Assembly: GCA_903919455.1 (NCBI GenBank)
Contig: CAIXIJ010000082.1
Location: forward strand, 1-46,491
DNA: 46,491 bases
From: an uncultured Acidimicrobiaceae bacterium
GTDB lineage: Bacteria; Actinomycetota; Acidimicrobiia; Acidimicrobiales; Ilumatobacteraceae
Reading direction: 5' to 3'
The translations under genes and the position numbers were made by a program. Positions within the stretch are counted from its first letter, which is position 1, and every line of letters begins with the position of its first letter. Shown piece after piece: positions 36,532 to 44,301 of this stretch. The notes under the pieces are model-generated. The model had not been told where the DNA came from, did not search any database, and saw only the letters and a list, made by a program, of their open reading frames with translations.

Positions 36532-37095
36532 TCAGACCCGGGTGATGTAATCGCCGGAGCGGGTGTCGACCTTGACCTTGTCGCCCACGTTGATGAACAG
36601 CGGCACCTTCACGACCTTGCCGGTCTCGAGCGTGGCCGGCTTGGTGGCGCCACTGACGCGATCGCCCTGGATACCCGGCTCCGTGTCGGTGATGGTGAGT
36701 TCCACCGATGCAGGAATTTCCACGGTGACAATGTCGCCGTTGTAGAAGGCGATGATGGCCACGGAGTTCTCCACCATGTAGTCGGCGGCGTCGCCGAGGG
36801 CAACGGGCGACACGTGCTGCTGGTCGTAGCTCTCGAGATCCATGAACACGTACTCGTCGCCGTCGCGGTACAGGAACTGCATGTCCTTGCGATCGAGGAT
36901 GGCTTGCTCCACGCGAACGCCAGCGTTAAACGTGCGGTCGATGACGGCACCGTTGCGCAGGTTGCGGATCTTGGAGCGCACGAAGGCGCCGCCCTTGCCC
37001 GGCTTGACATGCTGGAACTCGACGACCTGGAACAGGACGCCGTCGAGCTCCAGGGTGATGCCGTTCTTCAGATCGTTGGTGGTGATGGCGGGCAC
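36532..37095 (-). CDS. efp: Elongation factor P
   Basis: EF-P relieves ribosome stalling at proline runs. It has 187 residues, the normal length, with three beta-barrel domains. The tip loop KPGKGGAF has Lys at position 34, the residue modified in other bacteria. No epmA/epmB modification gene is in the window. GTG 37095 has AAGGA 6 nt upstream; longer in-frame starts would enter pepQ. Its first 28 bp already overlap the pepQ end. Confidence 0.97.
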   Translation of the reverse strand: MPAITTNDLKNGITLELDGVLFQVVEFQHVKPGKGGAFVRSKIRNLRNGAVIDRTFNAGVRVEQAILDRKDMQFLYRDGDEYVFMDLESYDQQHVSPVALGDAADYMVENSVAIIAFYNGDIVTVEIPASVELTITDTEPGIQGDRVSGATKPATLETGKVVKVPLFINVGDKVKVDTRSGDYITRV

Positions 37096-38165
37096 GGAGA
37101 ATCCTTCGGAGATGACGTGAGGACGCGGCACCCGTCGCTGGTGACGACCACCAGATCTTCGACACGGATGCCGCCGAAACCTTCACGATAGATGCCAGGT
37201 TCGACAGTCACTACGTCACCGACCTGCAAAATGGCCTCGCCGGCCCGGTTCACGAACGGGTCTTCATGGATCAACAGCCCCACGCCATGGCCGGTGCCAT
37301 GGGTGAACCAGTCGCCGTAACCGGCCTCGGCGATGATGTTCCGACAGACACCGTCCAAGTCCTTCACGGCCAGGCCGGGCCGAACAGCGGCAACACCAGC
37401 CATCTGGGCGCGCAGCACCAGGTGGTACAGATCCTGCTGCTGCGAAGACGGCGAACCAGCCACGAAGGTGCGGGTCATGTCGCTGTGGTAGCCGTCGACC
37501 AGTGCGCCCACATCGATGATCACCGTGTGGCCGTGCTCGATGACCGTGTCGGTGGGCCTGTGATGTGGCAGCGCGGCATTGCGCGGGCCGGTTGCCACGA
37601 TGGTGTCGTAGCTCGGGCCGGTGGCGCCGAGTTCACGCATCCGCAACTCCAGGCGGTTTCGCACCTGTGCCTCGGTGAGCCCATCGCTCAACGAAGGTGC
37701 CACTTCAGCGAGTGCCTGGTCGGCGATGGCGCAGGCCCGGCTCATGGCATTCACTTCAGCCTGGTCCTTCGTGCGCCGCTCGGCCTCCACCACGCCCACT
37801 AACGGCACCAATTCGTTCGAGATTGCGGCGGCGTACATCTCGTGCTGATGCACCGAGACGTGCACGGACTCGAAGCCGACTCGAGCGTGACCTGCACAGG
37901 AGGCAGCGATGTGCGCCAGCGTGTCTGCCCCCGTTGCACCAACCCGAACTTCGGCGTCGACTCCTGCTGCGGCCAGCTGTTGCTCTGCTTGAACCCCATA
38001 CCGACCATCGGTGATGAGGGTGAGTCCATCCTCGTACAGGACCACCCAGCCGTTCGAGCCAGTGAAACCTGTGAGCCAGCGAATGTTGGTGAGATCGCTC
38101 ACCAGTAGCGCCTCTACACCCTTCAGACGAGCCTGCACTCGGGCGGCCCGTGCAGCGACGGTCAC
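37068..38165 (-). CDS. pepQ: M24 family Xaa-Pro peptidase
   Basis: This metallopeptidase splits dipeptides or N-terminal residues before proline. It has 365 residues: a creatinase N-terminal domain (about 1-125) and a pita-bread catalytic domain. All five metal ligands are visible: the two Asp in [19 protein letters not shown], His in [13 protein letters not shown], Glu in [13 protein letters not shown] and Glu in IRVEDLV. Prolidase and aminopeptidase P cannot be told apart safely. GTG 38165 overlaps the aroQ stop in GTGA. Its neighbourhood with efp, both proline-related, is conserved in many bacteria. Confidence 0.93.
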   Translation of the reverse strand: MTVAARAARVQARLKGVEALLVSDLTNIRWLTGFTGSNGWVVLYEDGLTLITDGRYGVQAEQQLAAAGVDAEVRVGATGADTLAHIAASCAGHARVGFESVHVSVHQHEMYAAAISNELVPLVGVVEAERRTKDQAEVNAMSRACAIADQALAEVAPSLSDGLTEAQVRNRLELRMRELGATGPSYDTIVATGPRNAALPHHRPTDTVIEHGHTVIIDVGALVDGYHSDMTRTFVAGSPSSQQQDLYHLVLRAQMAGVAAVRPGLAVKDLDGVCRNIIAEAGYGDWFTHGTGHGVGLLIHEDPFVNRAGEAILQVGDVVTVEPGIYREGFGGIRVEDLVVVTSDGCRVLTSSPKDSPCPPSPPTI

Positions 38166-38599
38166 GAGGCCAACTTCCTCGCAATAGCCTCGACCGCGAG
38201 TTCGTATCCGTGCATGCCCAGCCCCATGATGGACCCAGTGGCCACCGGCGCCACCACGCTGGTGTGGCGCCACGGCTCGCGAGCGTTCGGGTTGGAGATG
38301 TGCACCTCGATGATCGGGCCGCTGAATGCGGCCAGGGCATCGTGAATGCTCCACGCGTAGTGCGTGAACGCGCCAGGGTTGATGATGATCGCATCGGCCG
38401 CGCCTCGAGCAGCATGGATGGCATCCACCAACTGCCCTTCGTGGTTGGTCTGGAACGCAGAGACGGTGTGCCCGTGGCGCTCAGCGACGGTGGTCACCAA
38501 GGCCTCGTAATCGGCCAGGGTGGCGCTGCCGTAGATATGCGGCTCGCGCTGCCCGAGCAGGTTCAGGTTGGGTCCGTGGAGAAGGGCGATGGTTGCCAC
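38162..38599 (-). CDS. aroQ: 3-dehydroquinate dehydratase, type II
   Basis: This enzyme catalyses the third step of the shikimate pathway. It has 145 residues, the usual type II size. Motifs are LLHGPNLNLLGQREPHIYG at about 6-24 with the catalytic Tyr, QTNHEGQLVDAI, INPGAFTHYAWSIHDAL and the EVHISNP block with the catalytic His. GTG 38599 starts at the family N-terminus, 4 bp after the GNAT gene; an in-frame ATG at 38647 would overlap that gene. Confidence 0.97.
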   Translation of the reverse strand: MATIALLHGPNLNLLGQREPHIYGSATLADYEALVTTVAERHGHTVSAFQTNHEGQLVDAIHAARGAADAIIINPGAFTHYAWSIHDALAAFSGPIIEVHISNPNAREPWRHTSVVAPVATGSIMGLGMHGYELAVEAIARKLAS

Positions 38600-38603
38600 A
38601 GAC

Positions 38604-39173
38604 CTATCGTGCCACGCGGGCCTTCCACGCCGGTCGATCAATCGCATAGACCACGTGTCGTTGGCCCCACCAGCCGGGGGTCATCGGGTGATCGAACTCT
38701 CGACGCGGATCGAGTTGCATACCGATCTTCTCCATCACACGGCGTGACTTGCTGTTGGCGATGGTCGTGAAACTCACCACTTCGTCGCCGGGTAGGTCGA
38801 GGTGTTCGAACGCATGACGCAGCACGGCCTGAGCAGCTTCAGGAGCGAAACCGTTCCCCCAGTGTTCGTGCGCCAGACGCCATCCGATCTCCACGCACGG
38901 AGTGAGGCCGTCAACGAACCATGTCGGCGCAGCCAAACCGACGTAACCGACGAATGCCGCCGTATCGGTCCGTTCGACAGCCCACAGGCCCCAGCCACGC
39001 GACTCCAACATCTCGGACATGCGATCCACCATTGCGTCGCTCTGCTCCCCCGTCAGCGTGGACGGGAAGTAGTGCATCACCTCGGGGTCGCCGGTGAGCG
39101 CTGCGAACGGCAACTTGTCGGCCTCGCGCCAGCCACGCAGCAGTAGGCGGTCGGTGACGATCTCGAGCGACAC
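38604..39173 (-). CDS. GNAT acetyltransferase, RimJ/RimL type
   Basis: The protein has 189 residues and resembles enzymes that acetylate N-terminal or amino groups with acetyl-CoA. Visible are the N-terminal TDRLLLRGWREAD segment at 7-19, EIGWRLAHEHWGNGFAPEA with the acetyl-CoA pyrophosphate-binding turn, and FTTIANSKSRRVMEKIGM. The substrate is unknown. It is wedged between aroB and aroQ with 3-4 bp gaps, an unusual passenger within a shikimate operon. GTG 39173 is the start. Confidence 0.92.
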   Translation of the reverse strand: MSLEIVTDRLLLRGWREADKLPFAALTGDPEVMHYFPSTLTGEQSDAMVDRMSEMLESRGWGLWAVERTDTAAFVGYVGLAAPTWFVDGLTPCVEIGWRLAHEHWGNGFAPEAAQAVLRHAFEHLDLPGDEVVSFTTIANSKSRRVMEKIGMQLDPRREFDHPMTPGWWGQRHVVYAIDRPAWKARVAR

Positions 39174-39176
39174 GGC

Positions 39177-40199
39177 TCAGGCCATGTCGCTGAGCGCTGC
39201 CAACGCGGCAGCGGGGTCCACGCCGGGAACCACTTCCACGCCTCGCGGGCCATCAAGCACGAAGGTCAAGCCGTCGGAGAGGACCTTCTTGTCGAGACCC
39301 ATCAGCGACACCAGATGCTCGGCCGACAGGCCGGGCGGCAGCGATGTGCCAAGTTCATAGGCGCCGCCAACCACCTCGTAGTGACGTTGCACCCGAGCCT
39401 CGTCGATACGCCCGAGCCGATGGGCGAGGTGTGCCGCGTACACCAATCCGACGCCCACGGCTTCGCCGTGCGCCAGCGAGTGATCGGTAGCGATCTCCAG
39501 CGCATGAGCCAGCGTGTGTCCGTAGTTCAGCAGTGCGCGACGACCGCCCTCACGTTCGTCGGACGCAACCACGTCGGCCTTGATCTGCACACAGCGAGCC
39601 ACACGCTCGGGTTCGGCCATCGCCAGCAGATCGTCGCCCGTGAGAAAGTGATACTTCGCCATCTCGCCACGTCCGCAGCGCAGCTCGCGCGGCGGCAACG
39701 TGGCCAGCGCATCGAGATCGCAAATCACTCCGCTGGGCTGCCAGTAGGCACCCACCAGGTTCTTTCCGCCGATGCCATCGATGGCAGGCAGGTTCACACC
39801 CGTCTTACCGCCGATGGCCGCGTCGACCATGCCCAGCAACGTGGTGCTGACATGCACCACCGGGATACCGCGGTGCCACGTCGCAGCGGCGAAGCCGGCC
39901 ACGTCGGTGACCATGCCTCCGCCCACGCCGACGATGACGTCGTTGCGCGTGAGGCCCATCTCGGCAAAGCCACGGCACAGGTGCTCGATGGTGGCCAGCG
40001 TCTTGTGGTCTTCACCATCGCCGATCTCAAACCGCTCGAAGGGCACACCGGGGTCGATGTCGATGGGGATCCCCGCCTGGGTGACCAGGGCGGCACGTCG
40101 AACAGAGCTCGGCAGCAACGCTGGCAGTTCGGTGCGCGCGCCATGCCCAACCAATACGTCGTAGCTGCGATCGCCCAAGGGCACACGAACGGTGATCAT
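39177..40199 (-). CDS. aroB: 3-dehydroquinate synthase
   Basis: This NAD- and metal-dependent enzyme converts DAHP to 3-dehydroquinate. It has 340 residues. Key segments are GDGEDHKTLATIEHL, GGGMVTDVAGFAAATWHRG, STTLLGMVDAAIGGKTGVN and NYGHTLAHALE with a metal-binding His. ATG 40199 overlaps the aroK stop in ATGA. Confidence 0.97.
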   Translation of the reverse strand: MITVRVPLGDRSYDVLVGHGARTELPALLPSSVRRAALVTQAGIPIDIDPGVPFERFEIGDGEDHKTLATIEHLCRGFAEMGLTRNDVIVGVGGGMVTDVAGFAAATWHRGIPVVHVSTTLLGMVDAAIGGKTGVNLPAIDGIGGKNLVGAYWQPSGVICDLDALATLPPRELRCGRGEMAKYHFLTGDDLLAMAEPERVARCVQIKADVVASDEREGGRRALLNYGHTLAHALEIATDHSLAHGEAVGVGLVYAAHLAHRLGRIDEARVQRHYEVVGGAYELGTSLPPGLSAEHLVSLMGLDKKVLSDGLTFVLDGPRGVEVVPGVDPAAALAALSDMA

Positions 40200-40705
40200 C
40201 GCAGCACTGCCTCCACGACCTCACTGACCGAACGGTTGTCGACCAGCACGATCGCATCGGCGACCTCTCGGTACAGGGATTCACGTTCGGTGAACATGCG
40301 TTGCAACGTACCCGCTGGATCCTTGTCGAGCAGTGGACGGTGACCACCGCCACGTACACGCTCCACCAGCGTCGCCGGGTCGGCGCACAGCCAGACCACA
40401 CGAGCTCCGGAGGTCTTCAGCAGGTCGCGGTTGGTGGCGCTGAGCACCACTCCCCCCGCTGCAGCGATGATGCTGGGCGACGGCGATGCCAATGCTTCGC
40501 GCAGTACATCGGTCTCGAGCGTGCGAAAGGCAGGCTCGCCATCGGTGGCGAAGATCTCCCGCACGGTCCTCTTCGTTCGCGCCTCGATGATGGTGTCGCT
40601 GTCGAGCAACGGACGCGAGAGCCGCTCTGAGAGCACCCGGGCAACGGTGGTCTTGCCCACCCCCATCATCCCCACGAGCACCACGTGCTGGTCGCGATCG
40701 ATCAT
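40196..40705 (-). CDS. aroK: Shikimate kinase
   Basis: This enzyme phosphorylates shikimate with ATP. It has 169 residues. The Walker A GMMGVGKT is at 12-19. The shikimate-binding residues lie in DSDTIIEARTKRTVREIF (DxD and R) and AAAGGVVLS (GGG loop), followed by the lid RVRGGGHRPLL. ATG 40705 lies 3 bp after aroC. Confidence 0.97.
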   Translation of the reverse strand: MIDRDQHVVLVGMMGVGKTTVARVLSERLSRPLLDSDTIIEARTKRTVREIFATDGEPAFRTLETDVLREALASPSPSIIAAAGGVVLSATNRDLLKTSGARVVWLCADPATLVERVRGGGHRPLLDKDPAGTLQRMFTERESLYREVADAIVLVDNRSVSEVVEAVLR

Positions 40706-40708
40706 GGG

Positions 40709-41869
40709 TCAGGGAAGGGTCTGGCGGAAGGACTCGGCGTTGCGAACGAACTCGGCGACCGAATCGCCGCCGAACTTGCGTTGCGCTTCGGCGGCGAGCA
40801 CCAGTGCCACCATCGTCTCGGCCACCACACCCATAGCGGGCACGGCCGTGACATCGGTGCGTTCCTTGAAGCTGACGGTCTCTTCCTTGGTGACCACGTC
40901 GACGGTCTTCAGTGTGGGGCGATTCAGCGTGGCGAGGGGCTTCATCGCGGCGCGCACCACGAGCAGTTCACCGGTGGTCATGCCACCCTCGGTGCCGCCT
41001 GCCAGCGCGCTCTCTCGGCGGTAATCGTTCAGTTCGGGCACCCACGAGATGGCGTCGTGCGCCACGCTGCCGCGACGACCCGCCACATCGAAGGCATCGC
41101 CGATCTCCACACCCTTCACGGCCTGAATGCTCATGATGGCCTGCGCCAGCGCTGCATCGATCTTGCGGTCCCAGTGCACATGGCTACCGAGGCCCACCGG
41201 CACGCCATATGCGAGCACCTCTGCCACGCCGCCCAGCGAATCGCCGTCCTTGGCGCACGCCTTGATCTCTTCGATCATTGCGTCGCCGGCGGCAGCATCG
41301 AAGCAGCGGACTTCGGAGGCATCAACGGCGGACAGATCCGCTGGCGTGGGCCGAACCCCACTGCTGCGCACCGGCCCCATCTGGGTGATGTGGGAGATGA
41401 CCGAGACGCCGAGATGCGACAGCAGCTTCTTCGCCAGGGCGCCTGCAGCAACGCGGGCAGCGGTCTCGCGGGCGCTGGCGCGCTCGAGCACATCGCGTGC
41501 GTCGGTGAAGCCGTACTTCTGCATTCCCACCAGATCCGCGTGCCCTGGGCGCACCTGGGTGAGCGGGTCCTTGGTGGCTCCGGGTGCAGGCGACATCTCT
41601 TCATGCCATTTGTCGCTGCGGAACCATTCGCTGTTCTTGATCTCGATGGCCACCGGAGAGCCGAGGGTGCGCCCATGACGCACGCCGCCGACGAGCGTCA
41701 GTTCGTCCTGCTCAAAGCGTTGGCGAGGGCCGCGGCCATAGCCAAGACGGCGGCGCGCCATCTCCGATTGGATCTCCTCGACCGTAATCTCGAGACCGGC
41801 CGGGAGGCCCTCGACGATGACGACGAGGGCCTGGCCATGTGATTCGCCGGCGGTGAGGTAACGCAGCAT
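40709..41869 (-). CDS. aroC: Chorismate synthase
   Basis: This enzyme forms chorismate from EPSP and needs reduced FMN. It has 386 residues. Signatures are [19 protein letters not shown] at the N-terminus, [37 protein letters not shown] and [23 protein letters not shown] 41869 is the family start. It lies 10 bp after aroE. Confidence 0.98.
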   Translation of the reverse strand: MLRYLTAGESHGQALVVIVEGLPAGLEITVEEIQSEMARRRLGYGRGPRQRFEQDELTLVGGVRHGRTLGSPVAIEIKNSEWFRSDKWHEEMSPAPGATKDPLTQVRPGHADLVGMQKYGFTDARDVLERASARETAARVAAGALAKKLLSHLGVSVISHITQMGPVRSSGVRPTPADLSAVDASEVRCFDAAAGDAMIEEIKACAKDGDSLGGVAEVLAYGVPVGLGSHVHWDRKIDAALAQAIMSIQAVKGVEIGDAFDVAGRRGSVAHDAISWVPELNDYRRESALAGGTEGGMTTGELLVVRAAMKPLATLNRPTLKTVDVVTKEETVSFKERTDVTAVPAMGVVAETMVALVLAAEAQRKFGGDSVAEFVRNAESFRQTLP

Positions 41870-41879
41870 CCGGTGAAGG

Positions 41880-42713
41880 CTACTGGCGGCGCGCTGCGAG
41901 TTCCCGTTCCGCAGCGGCGGTCATCACATCAATGTCGGGCACCAGGCCATGCCAGAGTTGCTGCTGCAACGCCGCCTGGTGGACCAACATGCCGAGCCCA
42001 TCCACCGCGATGGCACCCACCGACCGGGCCGAACGCAGCAGTGCGGTCTCCCGCGGGTGGTACACGATGTCGGCCACCACCTGCCCTGCGCGCAGCAGAT
42101 CGGGGTCGCACGGAAGATCGACATTGCTGCCCATGCCCACCGACGTGGCGTTCACCACGATGTCGGCGTCGCGTACCGCATCTGCTCCGGCCACTACACC
42201 GACCCGGCCTGCCAGCGCAGCCGTTGCCTCCGCGCTGCTGGCGGTGCGATTGATGACGGCCACCTGGGCTGCACCTGCTCGACCCAAGGCGTCGGCAATG
42301 GCGCGCGCCGCACCGCCTGCGCCGAGCAGTCCAATGGTGCGGCCATGCACCGACACGCCAGCGGCAGACAACGACGCCACGAATCCGGCGCCGTCGGTGC
42401 TGTACCCCACCAGCGTGCCGTCGGCGGCTGGGACCACGGTGTTCACGCTTCGCAACGCCTCTGCAGCCGGATCCAGCGCATCAACCGCACCCGCAACAGT
42501 CTCCTTATGGGGCATCGTGACACTGAGTCCGCCCAGCCCAAGCAGTCGCATCGCATCAATGGCGCGCTGGCCTTCGCCGGGTGCAACGTGCAACGCCACG
42601 TACACCCAGTCGACGTCCAGCGCGTCGAACGCCGCGTTATGCAGCGCGGGCGACAGGCTGTGGTGGACCGGACTGCCGATGACGGCAGCGACGCGTGTAG
42701 TCCCAGAGATCAC
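41880..42713 (-). CDS. aroE: Shikimate dehydrogenase
   Basis: This NADPH enzyme reduces 3-dehydroshikimate to shikimate. It has 277 residues. The substrate domain has [12 protein letters not shown] and the catalytic Lys in VTMPHKETV; the Rossmann domain has [12 protein letters not shown], followed by INRT and [12 protein letters not shown] 42713 overlaps the mltG stop in GTGA and fits the family start; the frame is open upstream to 42824 without similarity. Confidence 0.96.
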   Translation of the reverse strand: MISGTTRVAAVIGSPVHHSLSPALHNAAFDALDVDWVYVALHVAPGEGQRAIDAMRLLGLGGLSVTMPHKETVAGAVDALDPAAEALRSVNTVVPAADGTLVGYSTDGAGFVASLSAAGVSVHGRTIGLLGAGGAARAIADALGRAGAAQVAVINRTASSAEATAALAGRVGVVAGADAVRDADIVVNATSVGMGSNVDLPCDPDLLRAGQVVADIVYHPRETALLRSARSVGAIAVDGLGMLVHQAALQQQLWHGLVPDIDVMTAAAERELAARRQ

Positions 42714-43879
42714 AGCAGACCAGCCTCTCGTGCCTTCTTGACGTTCGCTGCGTGCTGCTCTGGCGTGGCAGCGAACACATGGTGTCCGTCGGCGTCGGCG
42801 AGCACGTAGTACAGGTACAGGCACGCCGTGTCGGGCGGCAGGTTCTTACAGATCGGATCGCCGAGCGACGGGTTCGCCACCGGGTTCAACGCGGCCTGGA
42901 TACTGGCGCGACCAGGGTTCGCTATCGGCGTGGGTGGCAGGCCCGTGTGCAGGTAGGTGTTGTACGGGGTGTCGATCTTGCGGAGTTCGCTGAACGGCAT
43001 GCTGCCGTCCTGTTGGTAATACAGCGAGGCGTCGATCTGTAGTGGCATTCCGAGGAACAGTCGATTGCAGATCACCCGAGCGATCTTCGCCCGGTCCTCC
43101 GGCACCTTTGCCTCGCGCTCGATCAGCGAGGCCACCACGAGCGCCTGGTAGGGCGAGTACCCGCATGACGACTTCGACTTCACCTCGATGTCTTCCTGAG
43201 TGGCCACTCGTTCCATGAGACCCACCATGCGTTGCACCACCTGCTGCTCGGTCTCTCCGTTCGACACCTGGTAGGTATCGGGAAAGAGCAAGCCTTCGAG
43301 GCTGTTCACCCCGGCGGGCGAATACTTCGAGCGCACCGCGCCATCCGTGGCGGCCACACCAAACGCGCTGGCGCTCATCCGCGCCACCTTCTGTTCGAGG
43401 CGAGCGGCCATCTTCGAGTACGTGAAACCCTCCGGGAACGTGACTTTCGTGAAGGTCTGCGAGGGCGGCGTCCGCAGCACCCGCATGATGTTGCCCATGT
43501 GGTCGTTCGGCCGGAGTTGGTAGTAACCGGTGGTGAGTTCCAGCCCGCCGTGGTGATCCACGTACCAGCGGAACACCCACGCCTTGCCCACCAGATCCAT
43601 CGATTCCAGTCGGGCGCTGACGGTCTGCAGGGTGTCGTCAGCGTTCACCGTGAAGGTGACGGGATCGCCGGCATCACCGGGAGGGTTGACCTGCTGGGTG
43701 TACCAGAGGCCACCAACGCCGACGACGACCAAGGCAGCGAATCCGAGGAACATGAGCAGCCAGACAACCCACTTGAATGGCCGACGATGCCTCGGCGGGC
43801 GCTCCACCACGAGTGCATCGGTGATCTCGGGGTTGTCCCATGGGTCCTCGTGCCACCGTCGCTCGTCGATCATGGTCAT
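42710..43879 (-). CDS. mltG: Endolytic murein transglycosylase MltG (YceG-like)
   Basis: This inner-membrane enzyme cuts nascent peptidoglycan strands. It has 389 residues: a cytoplasmic N-terminus of about 35 residues, one transmembrane helix at about 36-58, then a LysM-like region (TFTVNADDTLQTVSARLES) and the catalytic YceG domain. The catalytic Glu is in VVASLIEREA, and GLLFPDTYQ and IDASLYY are further family marks. ATG 43879 overlaps the ruvX stop in ATGA; a second ATG at 43873 is two codons in. Confidence 0.96.
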   Translation of the reverse strand: MTMIDERRWHEDPWDNPEITDALVVERPPRHRRPFKWVVWLLMFLGFAALVVVGVGGLWYTQQVNPPGDAGDPVTFTVNADDTLQTVSARLESMDLVGKAWVFRWYVDHHGGLELTTGYYQLRPNDHMGNIMRVLRTPPSQTFTKVTFPEGFTYSKMAARLEQKVARMSASAFGVAATDGAVRSKYSPAGVNSLEGLLFPDTYQVSNGETEQQVVQRMVGLMERVATQEDIEVKSKSSCGYSPYQALVVASLIEREAKVPEDRAKIARVICNRLFLGMPLQIDASLYYQQDGSMPFSELRKIDTPYNTYLHTGLPPTPIANPGRASIQAALNPVANPSLGDPICKNLPPDTACLYLYYVLADADGHHVFAATPEQHAANVKKAREAGLL

Positions 43880-44298
43880 GATCGAGCCGACCGCCCGTCG
43901 AGCCAGTGCTGCAAGATGACGGCGGCAGCCACTTTGTCCACCACTTTGCGGCGTTTCACGGCGTTCATCCCGGCCTCGATCATCGCTCGGTCGGCGCTGA
44001 CGGTGGTGCGACGCTCGTCGGAGGTGTGGACCGGCACGCCCACCACGGTAGCCAACGCCTTGGCTTCCTTGATGGCAGCCTGCGCAGCGGGGCCAGAGGT
44101 GCCATTCATGTTCAGTGGCAGCCCGACGACGACTGCTTCGGCCTCTTCCTCGAGGACGAGCGCCGCTATCTGCTGATGGTCGCGAGCCGGTGAACCCGAC
44201 CGCTGCAGCACGGTGAGCGGCGACGCGATGGTGCCGGACCGGTCGCTGACCGCGATCCCGATGCGCTTGCTTCCGAGGTCGACACCGAGCACCCGCAT
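43876..44298 (-). CDS. ruvX: Holliday junction resolvase-like protein RuvX (YqgF)
   Basis: The protein has 140 residues of RNase H fold. Acidic catalytic positions lie in GVDLGSKRIGIAVSD at 4-18, VVGLPLNMNGTSG and near the C-terminus (VVDKVAAAVILQHWLD). Homologues act in 16S rRNA maturation (pre-16S nuclease) and were first predicted as resolvases. It lies 3 bp after alaS and overlaps mltG; the alaS-ruvX pair is widely conserved. Confidence 0.95.
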   Translation of the reverse strand: MRVLGVDLGSKRIGIAVSDRSGTIASPLTVLQRSGSPARDHQQIAALVLEEEAEAVVVGLPLNMNGTSGPAAQAAIKEAKALATVVGVPVHTSDERRTTVSADRAMIEAGMNAVKRRKVVDKVAAAVILQHWLDGRSARS

Positions 44299-44301
44299 GG
44301 G